Positions 45,084-53,835 of a stretch of 64,000 nucleotides of DNA are shown piece after piece. Below the pieces are notes generated by a model. It did no database searches and was not told the DNA's origin. It saw nothing but the letters and a program-made list of their open reading frames with translations. This DNA is from Streptomyces cellostaticus (GTDB lineage Bacteria; Actinomycetota; Actinomycetes; Streptomycetales; Streptomycetaceae). How positions within the stretch are numbered: position 1 is the first letter of the stretch; every line of letters begins with the position of its first letter. A program made the position numbers and the translations under genes. The stretch is from positions 1 to 64,000 of the forward strand of contig NZ_JALLIN010000015.1 of NCBI RefSeq assembly GCF_023630175.1, written 5' to 3'.

Positions 45084-45422
45084 TCAGCCGACCGCCGCGT
45101 AGCTCTCGTACACCTCGTCACTGTCGAGGGCCACGATGCCCGTGCCGCGCTCGTACTCCGAGCGTGCGGTCTCCAGCAGCCTGCGCCAGGAGGTCACGGT
45201 GGGCCGCCGGCGCAGCAGGGCGCGGCGCTCACGCTCCGTCATGCCTCCCCACACGCCGAACTCGACGCGATTGTCCAGCGCATCGGCCAGACATTCGGTG
45301 CGTACCGGGCATCCGGTGCACACCGCCTTGGCCCGGTTCTGCGCTGCTCCCTGCACGAACAGTTCATCCGGATCGGTAGTGCGGCAAGCAGCCTGCGCAC
45401 TCCAGTCGGTTACCCAGCCCAT
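45084..45422 (-). CDS. wblA: WhiB-like iron-sulfur regulator WblA
   Basis: The 112-residue protein has the four cluster cysteines (AACRTTDPDELF, VCTGCPVRTECLADAL) and the WhiB turn GVWGGMTERERRAL, followed by a basic region and a WblA-specific tail ending VYESYAAVG. WblA controls aerial mycelium maturation and down-regulates antibiotic production in Streptomyces. ATG 45422 (MGWVTDWSAQ) follows GGGAGAGGA and gives the usual length; an upstream in-frame start at 45479 would add 19 residues. A long upstream region suggests complex control. Confidence 0.93.
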   Translation of the reverse strand: MGWVTDWSAQAACRTTDPDELFVQGAAQNRAKAVCTGCPVRTECLADALDNRVEFGVWGGMTERERRALLRRRPTVTSWRRLLETARSEYERGTGIVALDSDEVYESYAAVG

Positions 45423-45956
45423 ACCGGCGCCGTCCTCTCCCGAATCGAGGCTCCCCCACGGCGGCAGCGGCATATTCACCGCCGCCAGTTGAGGACGTTA
45501 CGGAAGGCGGAGACAGCGCAACACCTCCTTCGGGCCCAATCTTGAATGGCCCGAACGGACTATGGGTAAGCGGCAGATCACCCGGGGGAGTGAGCTGACG
45601 ACATGCGCGACCATCCCGGCATACCGGGACGGCTGTAGCGCGCCACACCGGGCGCCGAGTGACACACAAGGCGGAATCGGACACGGCCCGCCGAAAATTC
45701 TGGGCTACTTCCGGAACGATTCGGGTTCGCCGGACGTATTGATGTGTGGCCGCGCCGCCGTGACAGTTGTGAACAGCTTAGGCCAAGGCCTGTGCGCCTG
45801 TCCGGCGAATGAGAACGTAGGCCACTGCTCTGCCATGCCGTGGCGGAAGCCGCGCGCCGCCGCGCCCACGGCGCGCACGTCACGATCCGGCACCCGAACA
45901 TCCCGACGAAGGGCCGCTCCCTCGGAACGCTCATGAGTACGGATTAGGCTGCCCCC
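45423..45956. promoter_or_regulatory. Divergent wblA/penicillin-binding protein control region
   Basis: This 534-base gap is AT-richer than its surroundings and lacks a credible gene. TGGCCCGAAC at 45547-45556 fits the AdpA consensus TGGCSNGWWY completely and lies 125 bases upstream of wblA. On the other side, TAGGCT at 45945-45950 lies six bases before the ATG of the penicillin-binding protein gene, so its mRNA may be leaderless. Confidence 0.5.
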
Positions 45957-48263
45957 ATGGCAAAGAAGCGCTCGAGCGGCGGCCTGTCGGCAACGCAGCA
46001 GGCCGCCAAGTTCCTCGGTGTCAGTGTGCTCGCGGGAGCCGTGATGGCGGGCATCGCGCTGCCCGCGGCCGGCGCGCTGGGCCTCGCGGCCAAGGGCTCG
46101 GTCAAGGGCTTCGACGAGATCCCGGCCAACCTCAAGAGCCCCCAGCTCAGCCAGCGCACGACCATACTGGACAGCCAGGGGGACCAGATCGCGACCGTCT
46201 ACTCCCGTGACCGCACGGTGGTGGACCTCAAGAAGATCTCGCCGTACATGCAGAAGGCGATCGTCGCGATCGAGGACTCGCGCTTCTACAAGCACGGCGC
46301 GATCGACCTCAAGGGCGTGCTGCGCGCCCTGAACAAGAACGCGCAGAGCGGCGGCGTCTCCCAGGGCGCCTCCACACTCACCCAGCAGCTCGTGAAGAAC
46401 TACTTCATCGAGGAGGCCGGTGACGACCCGACGAAGGTCGCCGAGGCCACCCAGCAGACCCTGGGCCGCAAGGTCCGGGAGCTGAAGTACGCGATCCAGA
46501 TCGAGGAGAAGCTCGGCAAGAAGAAGATCCTCGAGAACTACCTGAACATCACCTTCTTCGGCGAGCAGGCCTACGGCGTCGAGGCGGCCGCCCAGCGCTA
46601 CTTCTCCAAGCACGCCCAGGACCTGAACCTCCAGGAGTCGGCCCTGCTGGCCGGCATCGTGCAGTCCCCGAGCCGCTACGACCCGGTGAACGACGAGGCC
46701 GAGGCCACCAAGCGGCGCAACACGGTGCTGCAGCGCATGGCGGAGGTCGGCAACGTCTCCCAGGCGGAGGCGGACCGGGCGAAGGAGCAGCCGCTCGGGC
46801 TGCACGTCAGCCAGCCGAAGAACGGCTGCATCACCGCCACCAGGGGCGCCGCGTTCTTCTGCAAGTACGTGGAGCACCTCTTCCTCACCGACCCGACCTT
46901 CGGCAAGACCCGCGAGGCGCGCGCCAAGCTCTGGAACCGCGGCGGTCTGACCATCCGTACGACGCTCGACCCGCAGGCCCAGGACTCCGTCCAGGCGTCG
47001 CTGAAGGAGCACGTCTACAAGTCCGACAAGGTCGCCGCGGCCGCCACACTGGTCGAACCCGGCACCGGCAAGGTACTGGCCATGGGTCAGTCGAAGCCGT
47101 TCGGCTACGGCAACAACGAGACGGAGTACAACTTCTCGGTCAACCGGGACCTGGGCGGCTCGAACTACGGCTTCCCGACCGGCTCGACGTTCAAGCCGTT
47201 CGTGGCGGCGGCCGCGATCGAGGGCGGCAAGCCCGCGACGCAGGAGTACTCGGCGCCCTACAAGATGAACTATCCGAGCCCTGTCCAGCGGTGCAGCAGC
47301 AATCCGTACGTCAACACCAAGAACGAGACCGTCGAGAACGAGAACGAGTCGGAGAAGGGCCCGTACCGCATGAAGGAGGCGATGGCCAAGTCCATCAACA
47401 CCTACTTCGTGCAGCTCATCTCCGACATCGGCCTGTGCCCGGTGGTGAAGATGACCGACGCGCTGCACGTGGTCCAGGGTGACGGCTCGAAGCTCCCGGA
47501 GACCCCGTCGATCGCCCTCGGCTCGATCGGCCTCTCCCCGCTGACCATGGCAAGCGCCTACGCCACCTTCGCCTCCCGAGGGATGTACTGCTCGCCGGTC
47601 GCCATCGAGTCGATCGTCCAGAAGGTCGGCACCGAGCAGAACTCGCTCGAGGTGCCCAAGTCCACCTGCTCACGCGCGATGAGCGAGAAGACCGCCGACA
47701 CGGTCAACACCCTGCTGCGCGGTGTGGTCGACTCCGGTACCGGCCAGGAGGCGGGCCTGAACGACCGGGAGAGCGCGGGCAAGACGGGTACGACCGACGA
47801 GCGCAAGAACGCCTGGTTCGTCGGCTACACCCCCAACATGTCCGGTGCGGTCTGGGTGGGCAGCGCCAAGCAGAACGTGAAGATGACCGGAATCAGGATC
47901 GGCGGTGTCTACCGCGATCTCGTCTTCGGTGGTCAGGTCCCCGGGCCGATCTGGCGGGACGCCATGGCCGGCGCCCTCTCCGGCAAGGACGCCCCGGACT
48001 TCCAGTTGGTCGACATTCCCGACGACCAGGGGGACGGTGGTGACCAGGGAAAAGGCGATCGGGGGGGACGCGGCAGGAAAGGGGGCAACCCGGGGGGAGC
48101 ACTCGGGGGCCTGATCGCCGGACTGACAAACGGGGGAACAAGCCAGGGCGGTGACACCGGCGGCACCGTCCCGACCCCGACCTTCTCCCTCCCCGACAAC
48201 CTCATCGAGGGCCAGACCAACGGCGGCACGCACGGGAACGGCAACGGGGGACGCCGGGGGTAG
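45957..48263 (+). CDS. Class A penicillin-binding protein (transglycosylase/transpeptidase)
   Basis: The 768-residue bifunctional peptidoglycan synthase has one N-terminal membrane anchor (about 20-42), a GT51 domain (EDSRFYKHGAIDLKGVLRAL with the catalytic Glu, GASTLTQQLVKNYF) and a transpeptidase domain with STFK (about 411), SIN (about 480) and KTGTTD (about 609). The C-terminal ~110 residues are Gly/Asp-rich and probably span the wall. It is divergent from wblA. Confidence 0.95.
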   Translation: MAKKRSSGGLSATQQAAKFLGVSVLAGAVMAGIALPAAGALGLAAKGSVKGFDEIPANLKSPQLSQRTTILDSQGDQIATVYSRDRTVVDLKKISPYMQKAIVAIEDSRFYKHGAIDLKGVLRALNKNAQSGGVSQGASTLTQQLVKNYFIEEAGDDPTKVAEATQQTLGRKVRELKYAIQIEEKLGKKKILENYLNITFFGEQAYGVEAAAQRYFSKHAQDLNLQESALLAGIVQSPSRYDPVNDEAEATKRRNTVLQRMAEVGNVSQAEADRAKEQPLGLHVSQPKNGCITATRGAAFFCKYVEHLFLTDPTFGKTREARAKLWNRGGLTIRTTLDPQAQDSVQASLKEHVYKSDKVAAAATLVEPGTGKVLAMGQSKPFGYGNNETEYNFSVNRDLGGSNYGFPTGSTFKPFVAAAAIEGGKPATQEYSAPYKMNYPSPVQRCSSNPYVNTKNETVENENESEKGPYRMKEAMAKSINTYFVQLISDIGLCPVVKMTDALHVVQGDGSKLPETPSIALGSIGLSPLTMASAYATFASRGMYCSPVAIESIVQKVGTEQNSLEVPKSTCSRAMSEKTADTVNTLLRGVVDSGTGQEAGLNDRESAGKTGTTDERKNAWFVGYTPNMSGAVWVGSAKQNVKMTGIRIGGVYRDLVFGGQVPGPIWRDAMAGALSGKDAPDFQLVDIPDDQGDGGDQGKGDRGGRGRKGGNPGGALGGLIAGLTNGGTSQGGDTGGTVPTPTFSLPDNLIEGQTNGGTHGNGNGGRRG

Positions 48264-48320
48264 TCCCGCCCCGTGACCGTGCCCCGGTGGCAGCCTCTCC
48301 GCGACCCGGTGGCGGTGAGA

Positions 48321-48361
48321 CGGCGGGGCCGCGCCCTCTCGTCGAGGGTGCGGCCCCGCCG
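48321..48361. terminator. Bidirectional hairpin terminator
   Basis: 18-base arms (CGGCGGGGCCGCGCCCTC and complement with one wobble) with loop TCGTC lie between the convergent penicillin-binding protein and YqeY genes. Confidence 0.8.
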
Positions 48362-48392
48362 TCGTGCGCGTGGCGGCGGACGGCCGGGCGTC

Positions 48393-48860
48393 TCAGCCCT
48401 GCAGCAGCTTCTTCACCGCCGCGGCGACGCGGCCGCCCTCGGCCTGGCCGGCCACCTTCGGGTTCACGATCTTCATCACGGCGCCCATGGCCCGCGGCCC
48501 CTCGGCGCCGCCCGCCTTCGCCTCCTCGACGGCCTGGGCGACGATCGCGTTCAGCTCGTCGTCGCTGAGCGGCTTCGGCAGGTACGCGGCGAGGACCTCC
48601 CCCTCCGCCTTCTCCCGCTCGGCCTGCTGGGCGCGGCCACCCTGCGCGAAGGCCTCGGCCGCCTCACGGCGCTTCTTCGCCTCGCGGGTGATCACCTTCT
48701 GCACCTCGTCGTCGGAGAGCTCGCGCTTCTCCTTGCCCGCGACCTCCTCCTTGGTGATCGCGGTGAGGGTCAGCCGGAGCGTCGAGGAGCGGAGCTCGTC
48801 GCGCTCCTTGATCGCGGCGTTGAGGTCGTCCTGCAGCTTCGACTTGAGCGTGGTGGTCAT
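48393..48860 (-). CDS. GatB/YqeY-domain protein
   Basis: The 155-residue helical protein (MTTTLKSKLQDDLNAAIKERDELR...) is a stand-alone YqeY, related to the tRNA-binding tail domain of GatB. EKREAAEAF-type and PKPLSDDELNAIV segments are typical. ATG 48860 gives normal length; the long upstream extension of the frame belongs to no protein. It may bind tRNA or modulate transamidation, but the role is not established. Confidence 0.88.
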   Translation of the reverse strand: MTTTLKSKLQDDLNAAIKERDELRSSTLRLTLTAITKEEVAGKEKRELSDDEVQKVITREAKKRREAAEAFAQGGRAQQAEREKAEGEVLAAYLPKPLSDDELNAIVAQAVEEAKAGGAEGPRAMGAVMKIVNPKVAGQAEGGRVAAAVKKLLQG

Positions 48861-48953
48861 GGGGTCGATTCTCTCAGGTACCGGGGCGCGGACGCCCACC
48901 GATTTAGCGGGCGGGCGGTCCCGGGCCCACCGCCGGTCTGACACGATGGTCGT

Positions 48954-49880
48954 ATGCGCGCGCGATACGGAGTACCCCTGGGAATCATGGCGGCCGGCGC
49001 CGCCGGAGTGGCCTACGCGGCGGGCTTCGAGGCCCGCTCCTTCCGCCTCCGCCGAGTGACGGTCCCGGTCCTCCCGCCGGGCATGGGTCCGCTGCGCGTG
49101 CTCCAGGTCTCCGACATCCACATGGTGCGCGGTCAGCGCAAGAAGCAGCGCTGGCTGCAGTCGCTGGCCGGGCTGCGCCCGGACTTCGTGATCAACACGG
49201 GCGACAACCTCTCCGACCCCGACGGCGTCCCCGAGGTGCTCGACGCGCTCGGCCCGCTGATGGAGTTCCCCGGCGCGTACGTCTTCGGCTCCAACGACTA
49301 CTACGGCCCGAGGCTCCGCAACCCCGCCCGCTACCTGCTGGAGAAGGCGAGCGGCCGGCACGGCCTGAACGGCAACCCGCCCGCCGTGGGCGTGATCCAC
49401 AACCCGTGGGAGGACATCAGGGACGGCTTCGACGCGGCAGGCTGGCTGAACCTGACGAACACCCGGGGCGCCCTGAAGGTCGAGGGCGTGTCGATCGGGC
49501 TGACCGGCCTGGACGACCCGCACATCAAGCGCGACCGCTACGCGCAGGTGGCGGGCGGCCCCTCCGGCTCGCACGACTTCTCGATGGGCGTCGTCCACGC
49601 CCCCTATCTGCGCGTCCTCGACTCCTTCACGGCGGACGACTACCCCCTGGTCCTGGCCGGCCACACCCACGGCGGCCAGCTCTGCATCCCCTTCTACGGC
49701 GCCCTGGTCACCAACTGCGACCTGGACGCGGACCGCGTGAAGGGCCTGTCCCGGCACACGGCGGAGGGCCGCACGGCGTTCCTGCACGTCTCGGCGGGCT
49801 GCGGCACCAACCGCTACACCCCCGTCCGCTTCGCCTGCCCCCCGGAGGCGACGCTGCTGACGCTGGTGGGGCGGGAGTAG
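48954..49880 (+). CDS. Membrane-associated metallophosphoesterase
   Basis: The 308-residue calcineurin-like enzyme has an N-terminal hydrophobic segment (about 6-24) and metal motifs: VLQVSDIHMV (DxH), VINTGDNLSD (GDN), FGSNDYYG (normally GNHD; here SND) and LAGHTHGGQLCIPF (GHTHGGQ). Family members act on phosphodiester substrates such as lipid-linked or UDP-diacylglucosamine-type compounds. The replaced His in GNHD is common in this Streptomyces group. Confidence 0.88.
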   Translation: MRARYGVPLGIMAAGAAGVAYAAGFEARSFRLRRVTVPVLPPGMGPLRVLQVSDIHMVRGQRKKQRWLQSLAGLRPDFVINTGDNLSDPDGVPEVLDALGPLMEFPGAYVFGSNDYYGPRLRNPARYLLEKASGRHGLNGNPPAVGVIHNPWEDIRDGFDAAGWLNLTNTRGALKVEGVSIGLTGLDDPHIKRDRYAQVAGGPSGSHDFSMGVVHAPYLRVLDSFTADDYPLVLAGHTHGGQLCIPFYGALVTNCDLDADRVKGLSRHTAEGRTAFLHVSAGCGTNRYTPVRFACPPEATLLTLVGRE

Positions 49881-50142
49881 GACACGGGGCGGGGCGCTCC
49901 TGGGAGCCCTCTCCCCTTCCCCGAGGGCGGCGAGGGCGACGGCGACGGCGACGGCAGGGGATCACCTGAAACGCGAACGGTGACCCGCCGCGCAACGGCG
50001 GACCGCCCCCGACCGCCGGCCCCCCACGCGATGCTCCACCGCAACTCGGTGGTCCAGGGCGAAGCGGTGGTCCACGGCGGACGCGAACCCGTTCGGACTG
50101 CCCCAAATGGCCCCATTGGTACCCCCTCCCTAGCGTGAGGGC

Positions 50143-50901
50143 ATGACCGCCCCGATACCCAGGGACATCCCGGACCTGCCCGCGGTGCCCGGCCCGCCTC
50201 GTCTGCTGCCCGCCCCCGTTCCGGCCACAGCGGTGGTGGGCCCCACGCACCGCCCCATGGCCGCGGCGTTCCGGCTGCTGACCGCCCTCGCGGCGGCCGC
50301 AGGCGCCGCCCTGGAACTCCTCCTCGGCAGCCCGGCCCGCACCCTGAGCTACTTCAGCGTCCAGGCCAACATCCTGCTGGCCGTCGTCATGCTCTTGTCG
50401 GCCTCCAGATCCTGGCGCACCCGCCGCCCACTGCCCGCGTCCGTGACGGGCGCCGCCCTCCTCTACGCCGTGATCACCGCGCTGACCTACCAGGTGCTGC
50501 TGGCCCACGCCACGCCCCCGTTCACCATGACGGAAACGGCCCCGCCCCCCGCCCGCTGGCACGCCCAGTGGACCGCGCTCCAGCTCCTCCACACGGTGGC
50601 CCCGCTGGCAGCCCTCCTGGACTGGCTCCTCCTCACCCCCGCGGCCCGACTACGCCTCCGCCACGCCGCGACCTGGCTCGTCTACCCCCTGGCCTACCTG
50701 GCCTTCTACCTCACCCAGGCCGCACTCCGGTCCCCCTCCACCCCGGCCCGCTACCTCTACCCCTTCCTGGACGCACAGACCGACGGCTACCGGCACACCC
50801 TGGCGAACGCCCTCCTTATCGGCCTCGCCATCTACGCCCTGGCGGTCTTCCTGGTCGCCCTGGACCACGCCCGCCCCACCCCGGTCCGCCACCGCGGCTA
50901 A
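50143..50901 (+). CDS. Pr6Pr family six-helix membrane protein
   Basis: The 252-residue protein has six hydrophobic helices, with the family-typical LSYFSVQANILLAVVML, LQLLHTVAPLAALLDWLLL and WLVYPLAYLAFYL. The Pr6Pr group is related to FAR-17a/AIG1 proteins of unknown function. TAGCGT at 50131-50136, six bases before ATG 50143, suggests a leaderless mRNA. It is the last chromosomal gene before the tRNA. Confidence 0.82.
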   Translation: MTAPIPRDIPDLPAVPGPPRLLPAPVPATAVVGPTHRPMAAAFRLLTALAAAAGAALELLLGSPARTLSYFSVQANILLAVVMLLSASRSWRTRRPLPASVTGAALLYAVITALTYQVLLAHATPPFTMTETAPPPARWHAQWTALQLLHTVAPLAALLDWLLLTPAARLRLRHAATWLVYPLAYLAFYLTQAALRSPSTPARYLYPFLDAQTDGYRHTLANALLIGLAIYALAVFLVALDHARPTPVRHRG

Positions 50902-50967
50902 ACCGGATTTCGTCTCCGGCCACCGGTGGGCTAAAGTAAACGACGTCGCCGCGAGAAGCAGCGACAT

Positions 50968-51041
50968 CGGGGTGTAGCGCAGCTTGGCAGCGCGCTTCGT
51001 TCGGGACGAAGAGGTCGTGGGTTCAAATCCCGCCACCCCGA
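50968..51041 (+). tRNA. tRNA-Pro (anticodon CGG)
   Basis: The cloverleaf is complete: acceptor CGGGGTG/CACCCCG, D-loop AGCTTGGCAG, anticodon stem CTTCG/CGAAG with loop TTCGGGA (anticodon CGG, reading CCG) and T-loop GGTTCAAATCC. The discriminator is A; CCA is not encoded. Its 3' end is the likely attachment site of the following element, as tRNA-Pro genes are for pSAM2-type elements. Confidence 0.95.
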
Positions 51042-51056
51042 CAGAGAAACACCAGG

Positions 51057-51092
51057 TCAGGCCCGGTGCTGAGAGATCAGCACCGGGCCTGA
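51057..51092 (+). terminator. Terminator after tRNA-Pro
   Basis: A perfect 16-bp stem (TCAGGCCCGGTGCTGA and complement) with loop GAGA, followed by TTTGCTTT, begins 16 bases after the tRNA. Confidence 0.9.
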
Positions 51093-51113
51093 TTTGCTTT
51101 GTGGCCCCGTTTT

Positions 51114-51162
51114 GGGAGCCGTTTGGGAGCCAACTTCCAAAAACCGGCTCCCGGCAGCTCCC
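51114..51162. repeat. Repeated GGGAGCC heptamers, candidate integrase arm sites
   Basis: GGGAGCC occurs at 51114-51120 and 51125-51131 in direct orientation and inverted (GGCTCCC) at 51146-51152, with a further partial inverted copy (AGCTCCC) at 51156-51162. Clustered short repeats beside a tRNA attachment site are typical of tyrosine-integrase arm-type binding sites. Confidence 0.5.
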
Positions 51163-51266
51163 AGCGAGCGGCCGTCCACCGTCCAGCCCGCTCTTTGCCG
51201 CTCACGCTGGGAAAGGGTCATCCCTACGGTTGTGCGAGGCCGATCACAGGCGGTACGACGATCGCC

Positions 51267-52907
51267 ATGCACCGATGGTCTCCGTTAAATGACAGGCAGT
51301 TCGCACTCCTCACCCGCATCGGGGACGGAGCCGACCCCGTCACGTCGGACAGCCCAGAGTTCGCTCTCACCGCCCGCGCGCTCAAGGAGCGGCGTCTGAT
51401 CACCATGCCCAAGCAGGACGGGAAGTGGCAGGCGGAGATCACTGACGCGGGGCGCTTCTACCTGGAACACGGCCATCACCCCGACCGGCCGGAACCGACG
51501 CCGCGCAAGCAGCGGTCGGCGGGTTCCGAGCAACGGACACGGCCGGCCCCTCCTACGCAGAAGCAAGAAACAGCTCCGTCCACGACGAAGCCGGCGCCGC
51601 AACGCGCCGCCAAGCCCCCGCAGGCGTCGTCAGCGGAAATCGGAGCCGCCTTGATCGCGGAGGTACAACAGGCTGGGCGGTTCCTCCGGATCCCGAACCC
51701 CAGCGACCAGGAGCGAGCCCGCTATCGCAGGGCCTTCGACGCAGCCCGGCAGCGTGCGCCCGAGGGGTACCACCTGAAGTACAGCGGACGGGCGAAGGGA
51801 GACTTCTTCCTCGGTCTGCTCAGGGTGTCCGGCGAGGACGACACCGAGTGGAACCGGATCCGGCTGGCGCGCAGCCGGGTGATCAGCGATGTCGAGGACG
51901 TGATCGCCGCTGTCACTGCGGACCACAGCGCCTTCGAGGTCTCGGAGGAGGTCCTGCCGCGAGTCCTCTCGCTGCTCCGGCTCCTCGCCGAGCAGGCACT
52001 CGCCCGCCACGGCGAGATCTCGGTGTCCAAGAAGCGCAAGCAGCCGAGGCCCCTGCTCAGCGTCCACGGCAGGACGTACGAGGTCGGCTTCCGCGAACGG
52101 CAGAAGCAGGTCCGGTACGTGCCCAAGCAGCCGGGTCGTCGTACGTACGACTGGCAGCGGGTGACGCCGGCGCACAGGTTCGAGCCGTCGGGCGAGCTGG
52201 AACTGCTGATCAGTGAGCACTCGGGCTACGGCTACGGTCACAGCTACGGCTGGAAGAAGGAATGGGCCGACACCGCCAAGAAGCCGTTGGAGGAGCAGGT
52301 CGGTTCGGTCTTCCGGGCGCTGAAGGCGCACGCGGAGGAGCAGGAGCGCGCTCGGCTGGAACGGGAGGCGGAGCAGCGGCGCCTGCGAGAGGAGCGGGAG
52401 AGGCAGGAGGCGGAGCGTCGGCGTCTGGAAGCGGAGCGGGAGGAGCGCGAGCGGCGGGAGTGGGAGACTGCCGTCGGCGCCGCCTCGATCAAGGCGGTGC
52501 ACGCCGTACGGGCAGAGCACTTCGGCACAGCGCTTGAGCAGTGGAAGGTGGCCGGAGAGATCCGGGTGTTCTGCGGCGCTCTGGACGAAGCCGCCGCGAC
52601 ATCGGACAACGCCGTCGAAGCCGAGAGGCTGCGAGAGTGGTCGGCTTGGGGGACGGCGGAGGCCGACCGGCTGGATCCCACCATGAACGGCAAGGGCCTG
52701 GCCGCTCTCGACTTCCACGCGGAACCGACCGGAGATCAGCTACGGCCTTTTCTCGACGGCTGGAACCCGCACCGGCCGGAGAAGGAGAAGCCTTCGGCAC
52801 GGCCCGAGCCGCCGAAGCCGGACCCGTGGCGCGGCTCTATCGACGCACTTCAGGATCAAGGCTGGCGATATGGACGCCAAGGTCGCGCTCAATGGTGGAG
52901 GCGATGA
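51267..52907 (+). CDS. Unknown protein: wHTH-like N-terminus and charged coiled coil
   Basis: No family is recognised. The 546-residue protein starts with about 70 residues resembling a winged helix (NDRQFALLTRIGDGADPVT...LKERRLITMPKQDGKWQAEI), then a Pro/Lys/Thr-rich linker to about 120, a globular middle (FRERQKQVRYVPKQPGRRTY; EHSGYGYGHSYGWKKEWAD) and an Arg/Glu coiled coil at about 355-400. A C-terminal globular domain (HFGTALEQWKVAGEIRVFCGAL) follows. ATG 51267 was chosen by the N-terminal domain; upstream in-frame sequence crosses the tRNA region repeats. It overlaps the next, convergent gene by 71 bases. Its position between att and integrase is typical for cargo, and DNA binding is plausible. 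Confidence 0.65.
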   Translation: MHRWSPLNDRQFALLTRIGDGADPVTSDSPEFALTARALKERRLITMPKQDGKWQAEITDAGRFYLEHGHHPDRPEPTPRKQRSAGSEQRTRPAPPTQKQETAPSTTKPAPQRAAKPPQASSAEIGAALIAEVQQAGRFLRIPNPSDQERARYRRAFDAARQRAPEGYHLKYSGRAKGDFFLGLLRVSGEDDTEWNRIRLARSRVISDVEDVIAAVTADHSAFEVSEEVLPRVLSLLRLLAEQALARHGEISVSKKRKQPRPLLSVHGRTYEVGFRERQKQVRYVPKQPGRRTYDWQRVTPAHRFEPSGELELLISEHSGYGYGHSYGWKKEWADTAKKPLEEQVGSVFRALKAHAEEQERARLEREAEQRRLREERERQEAERRRLEAEREERERREWETAVGAASIKAVHAVRAEHFGTALEQWKVAGEIRVFCGALDEAAATSDNAVEAERLREWSAWGTAEADRLDPTMNGKGLAALDFHAEPTGDQLRPFLDGWNPHRPEKEKPSARPEPPKPDPWRGSIDALQDQGWRYGRQGRAQWWRR

Positions 52908-53679
52908 CGCTGTGCCCACGGTCACGTAGGGCCTTGACCGCCTTCTCCACCAGCTGGCCGAGCCTGATGACCTCTTCGCGCAGTGCGACCAGCTCGTCGT
53001 AGCGGTCGGCCTTGTCCTCGCCGCACCACGCCCGGACGGTCCGCAGGACGGCCGCCTCCGCGTCCAACTTGCGGTCGTCCCGGCGACGGTAGGAGTACCA
53101 GGAGGGCTGTGCGCGCTCCTGCTCGATGTCCTGCTGCTTGCGGTCCACCTCCGGGAGAATCTCGTCGGCGAGGCGGCCAGCTACCTGGCGGGCGACGCGC
53201 TCGGTGACCGGCCAGCCGGCCAGGCACATGCCGACGCGGTTCTCGTGCACCATCGGGTCACTGCGGAGCGCGGTGGCGTCCATTCCGATGAGCGGCGCTG
53301 TCTCGTCGAGTCGGCTCAGTTCCAGAACTCCCGCGTCCGCCACCCCTCGGCGGAGGCGCAGCCTGTTCTTCGGCCGGACGAACCCGAGGATCAGGCGCGC
53401 GGCTTCGAAATCCGTGCTGCCCCGTACGTGGCGTGACGCCTCGGTCAGTCTGAGCTCTGCCTCGTCATCCGCGCGGAACGCGTCGACGTCTGGCCACGGC
53501 GCTACCAGGCAGCCGGGACTGACCCATTCCTGCAGGCCGGCGTCATCGCCTTCCAGGAACCGGACGTGGATCCAGTCAGACCTGCCACGGCCGCCCACTC
53601 GGACGATCTCCACCTGCCTGACAGGGCTGCCCAGCTCCTTCGGCCTCGCTCGGTATGCCCAGTGCTCGCCAATCTCCAT
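52837..53679 (-). CDS. Unknown protein convergent to the coiled-coil gene
   Basis: No family is recognised with confidence. The 280-residue protein starts MEIGEHWAYRARPKELGSPV, a small beta-rich domain (RSDWIHVRFLEGDDAGLQEW) similar in style to proteins annotated as PE-PGRS family in Streptomyces elements. The rest is helical and highly charged (WYSYRRRDDRKLDAEAAVL; LREEVIRLGQLVEKAVKAL), ending in an all-helix tail. ATG 53679 has only a weak AGG upstream. It may act with its convergent neighbour. Confidence 0.65.
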   Translation of the reverse strand: MEIGEHWAYRARPKELGSPVRQVEIVRVGGRGRSDWIHVRFLEGDDAGLQEWVSPGCLVAPWPDVDAFRADDEAELRLTEASRHVRGSTDFEAARLILGFVRPKNRLRLRRGVADAGVLELSRLDETAPLIGMDATALRSDPMVHENRVGMCLAGWPVTERVARQVAGRLADEILPEVDRKQQDIEQERAQPSWYSYRRRDDRKLDAEAAVLRTVRAWCGEDKADRYDELVALREEVIRLGQLVEKAVKALRDRGHSVIASTIERDLGVHIASLDPEVRR

Positions 53680-53835
53680 GTACCTATTGAGCCAGGTCCG
53701 TTGGCCCCGTTACGGGGCAATCGTCGTAACTGCTGGAGTGAGACGACCGCGCGGAGTTGACGCGGCCTCGCGGAGGCATCGGGATATGGCTGTTCCCTCC
53801 GGCAGTGGTCGCCGGAGGGCACAGCACTTTGCTTG

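Noticed and set aside
45562..45936. Plus-strand frame in the wblA/penicillin-binding protein gap
   Set aside because: Unusual codon use, no ribosome site, and the region is better explained as a long divergent control region.
53695..53715. Direct repeat of the tRNA-proximal sequence as second att site
   Set aside because: Only TGGCCCCGTT (10 bases) is shared with 51101-51111 and it does not include the tRNA 3' end; such a match can arise by chance.
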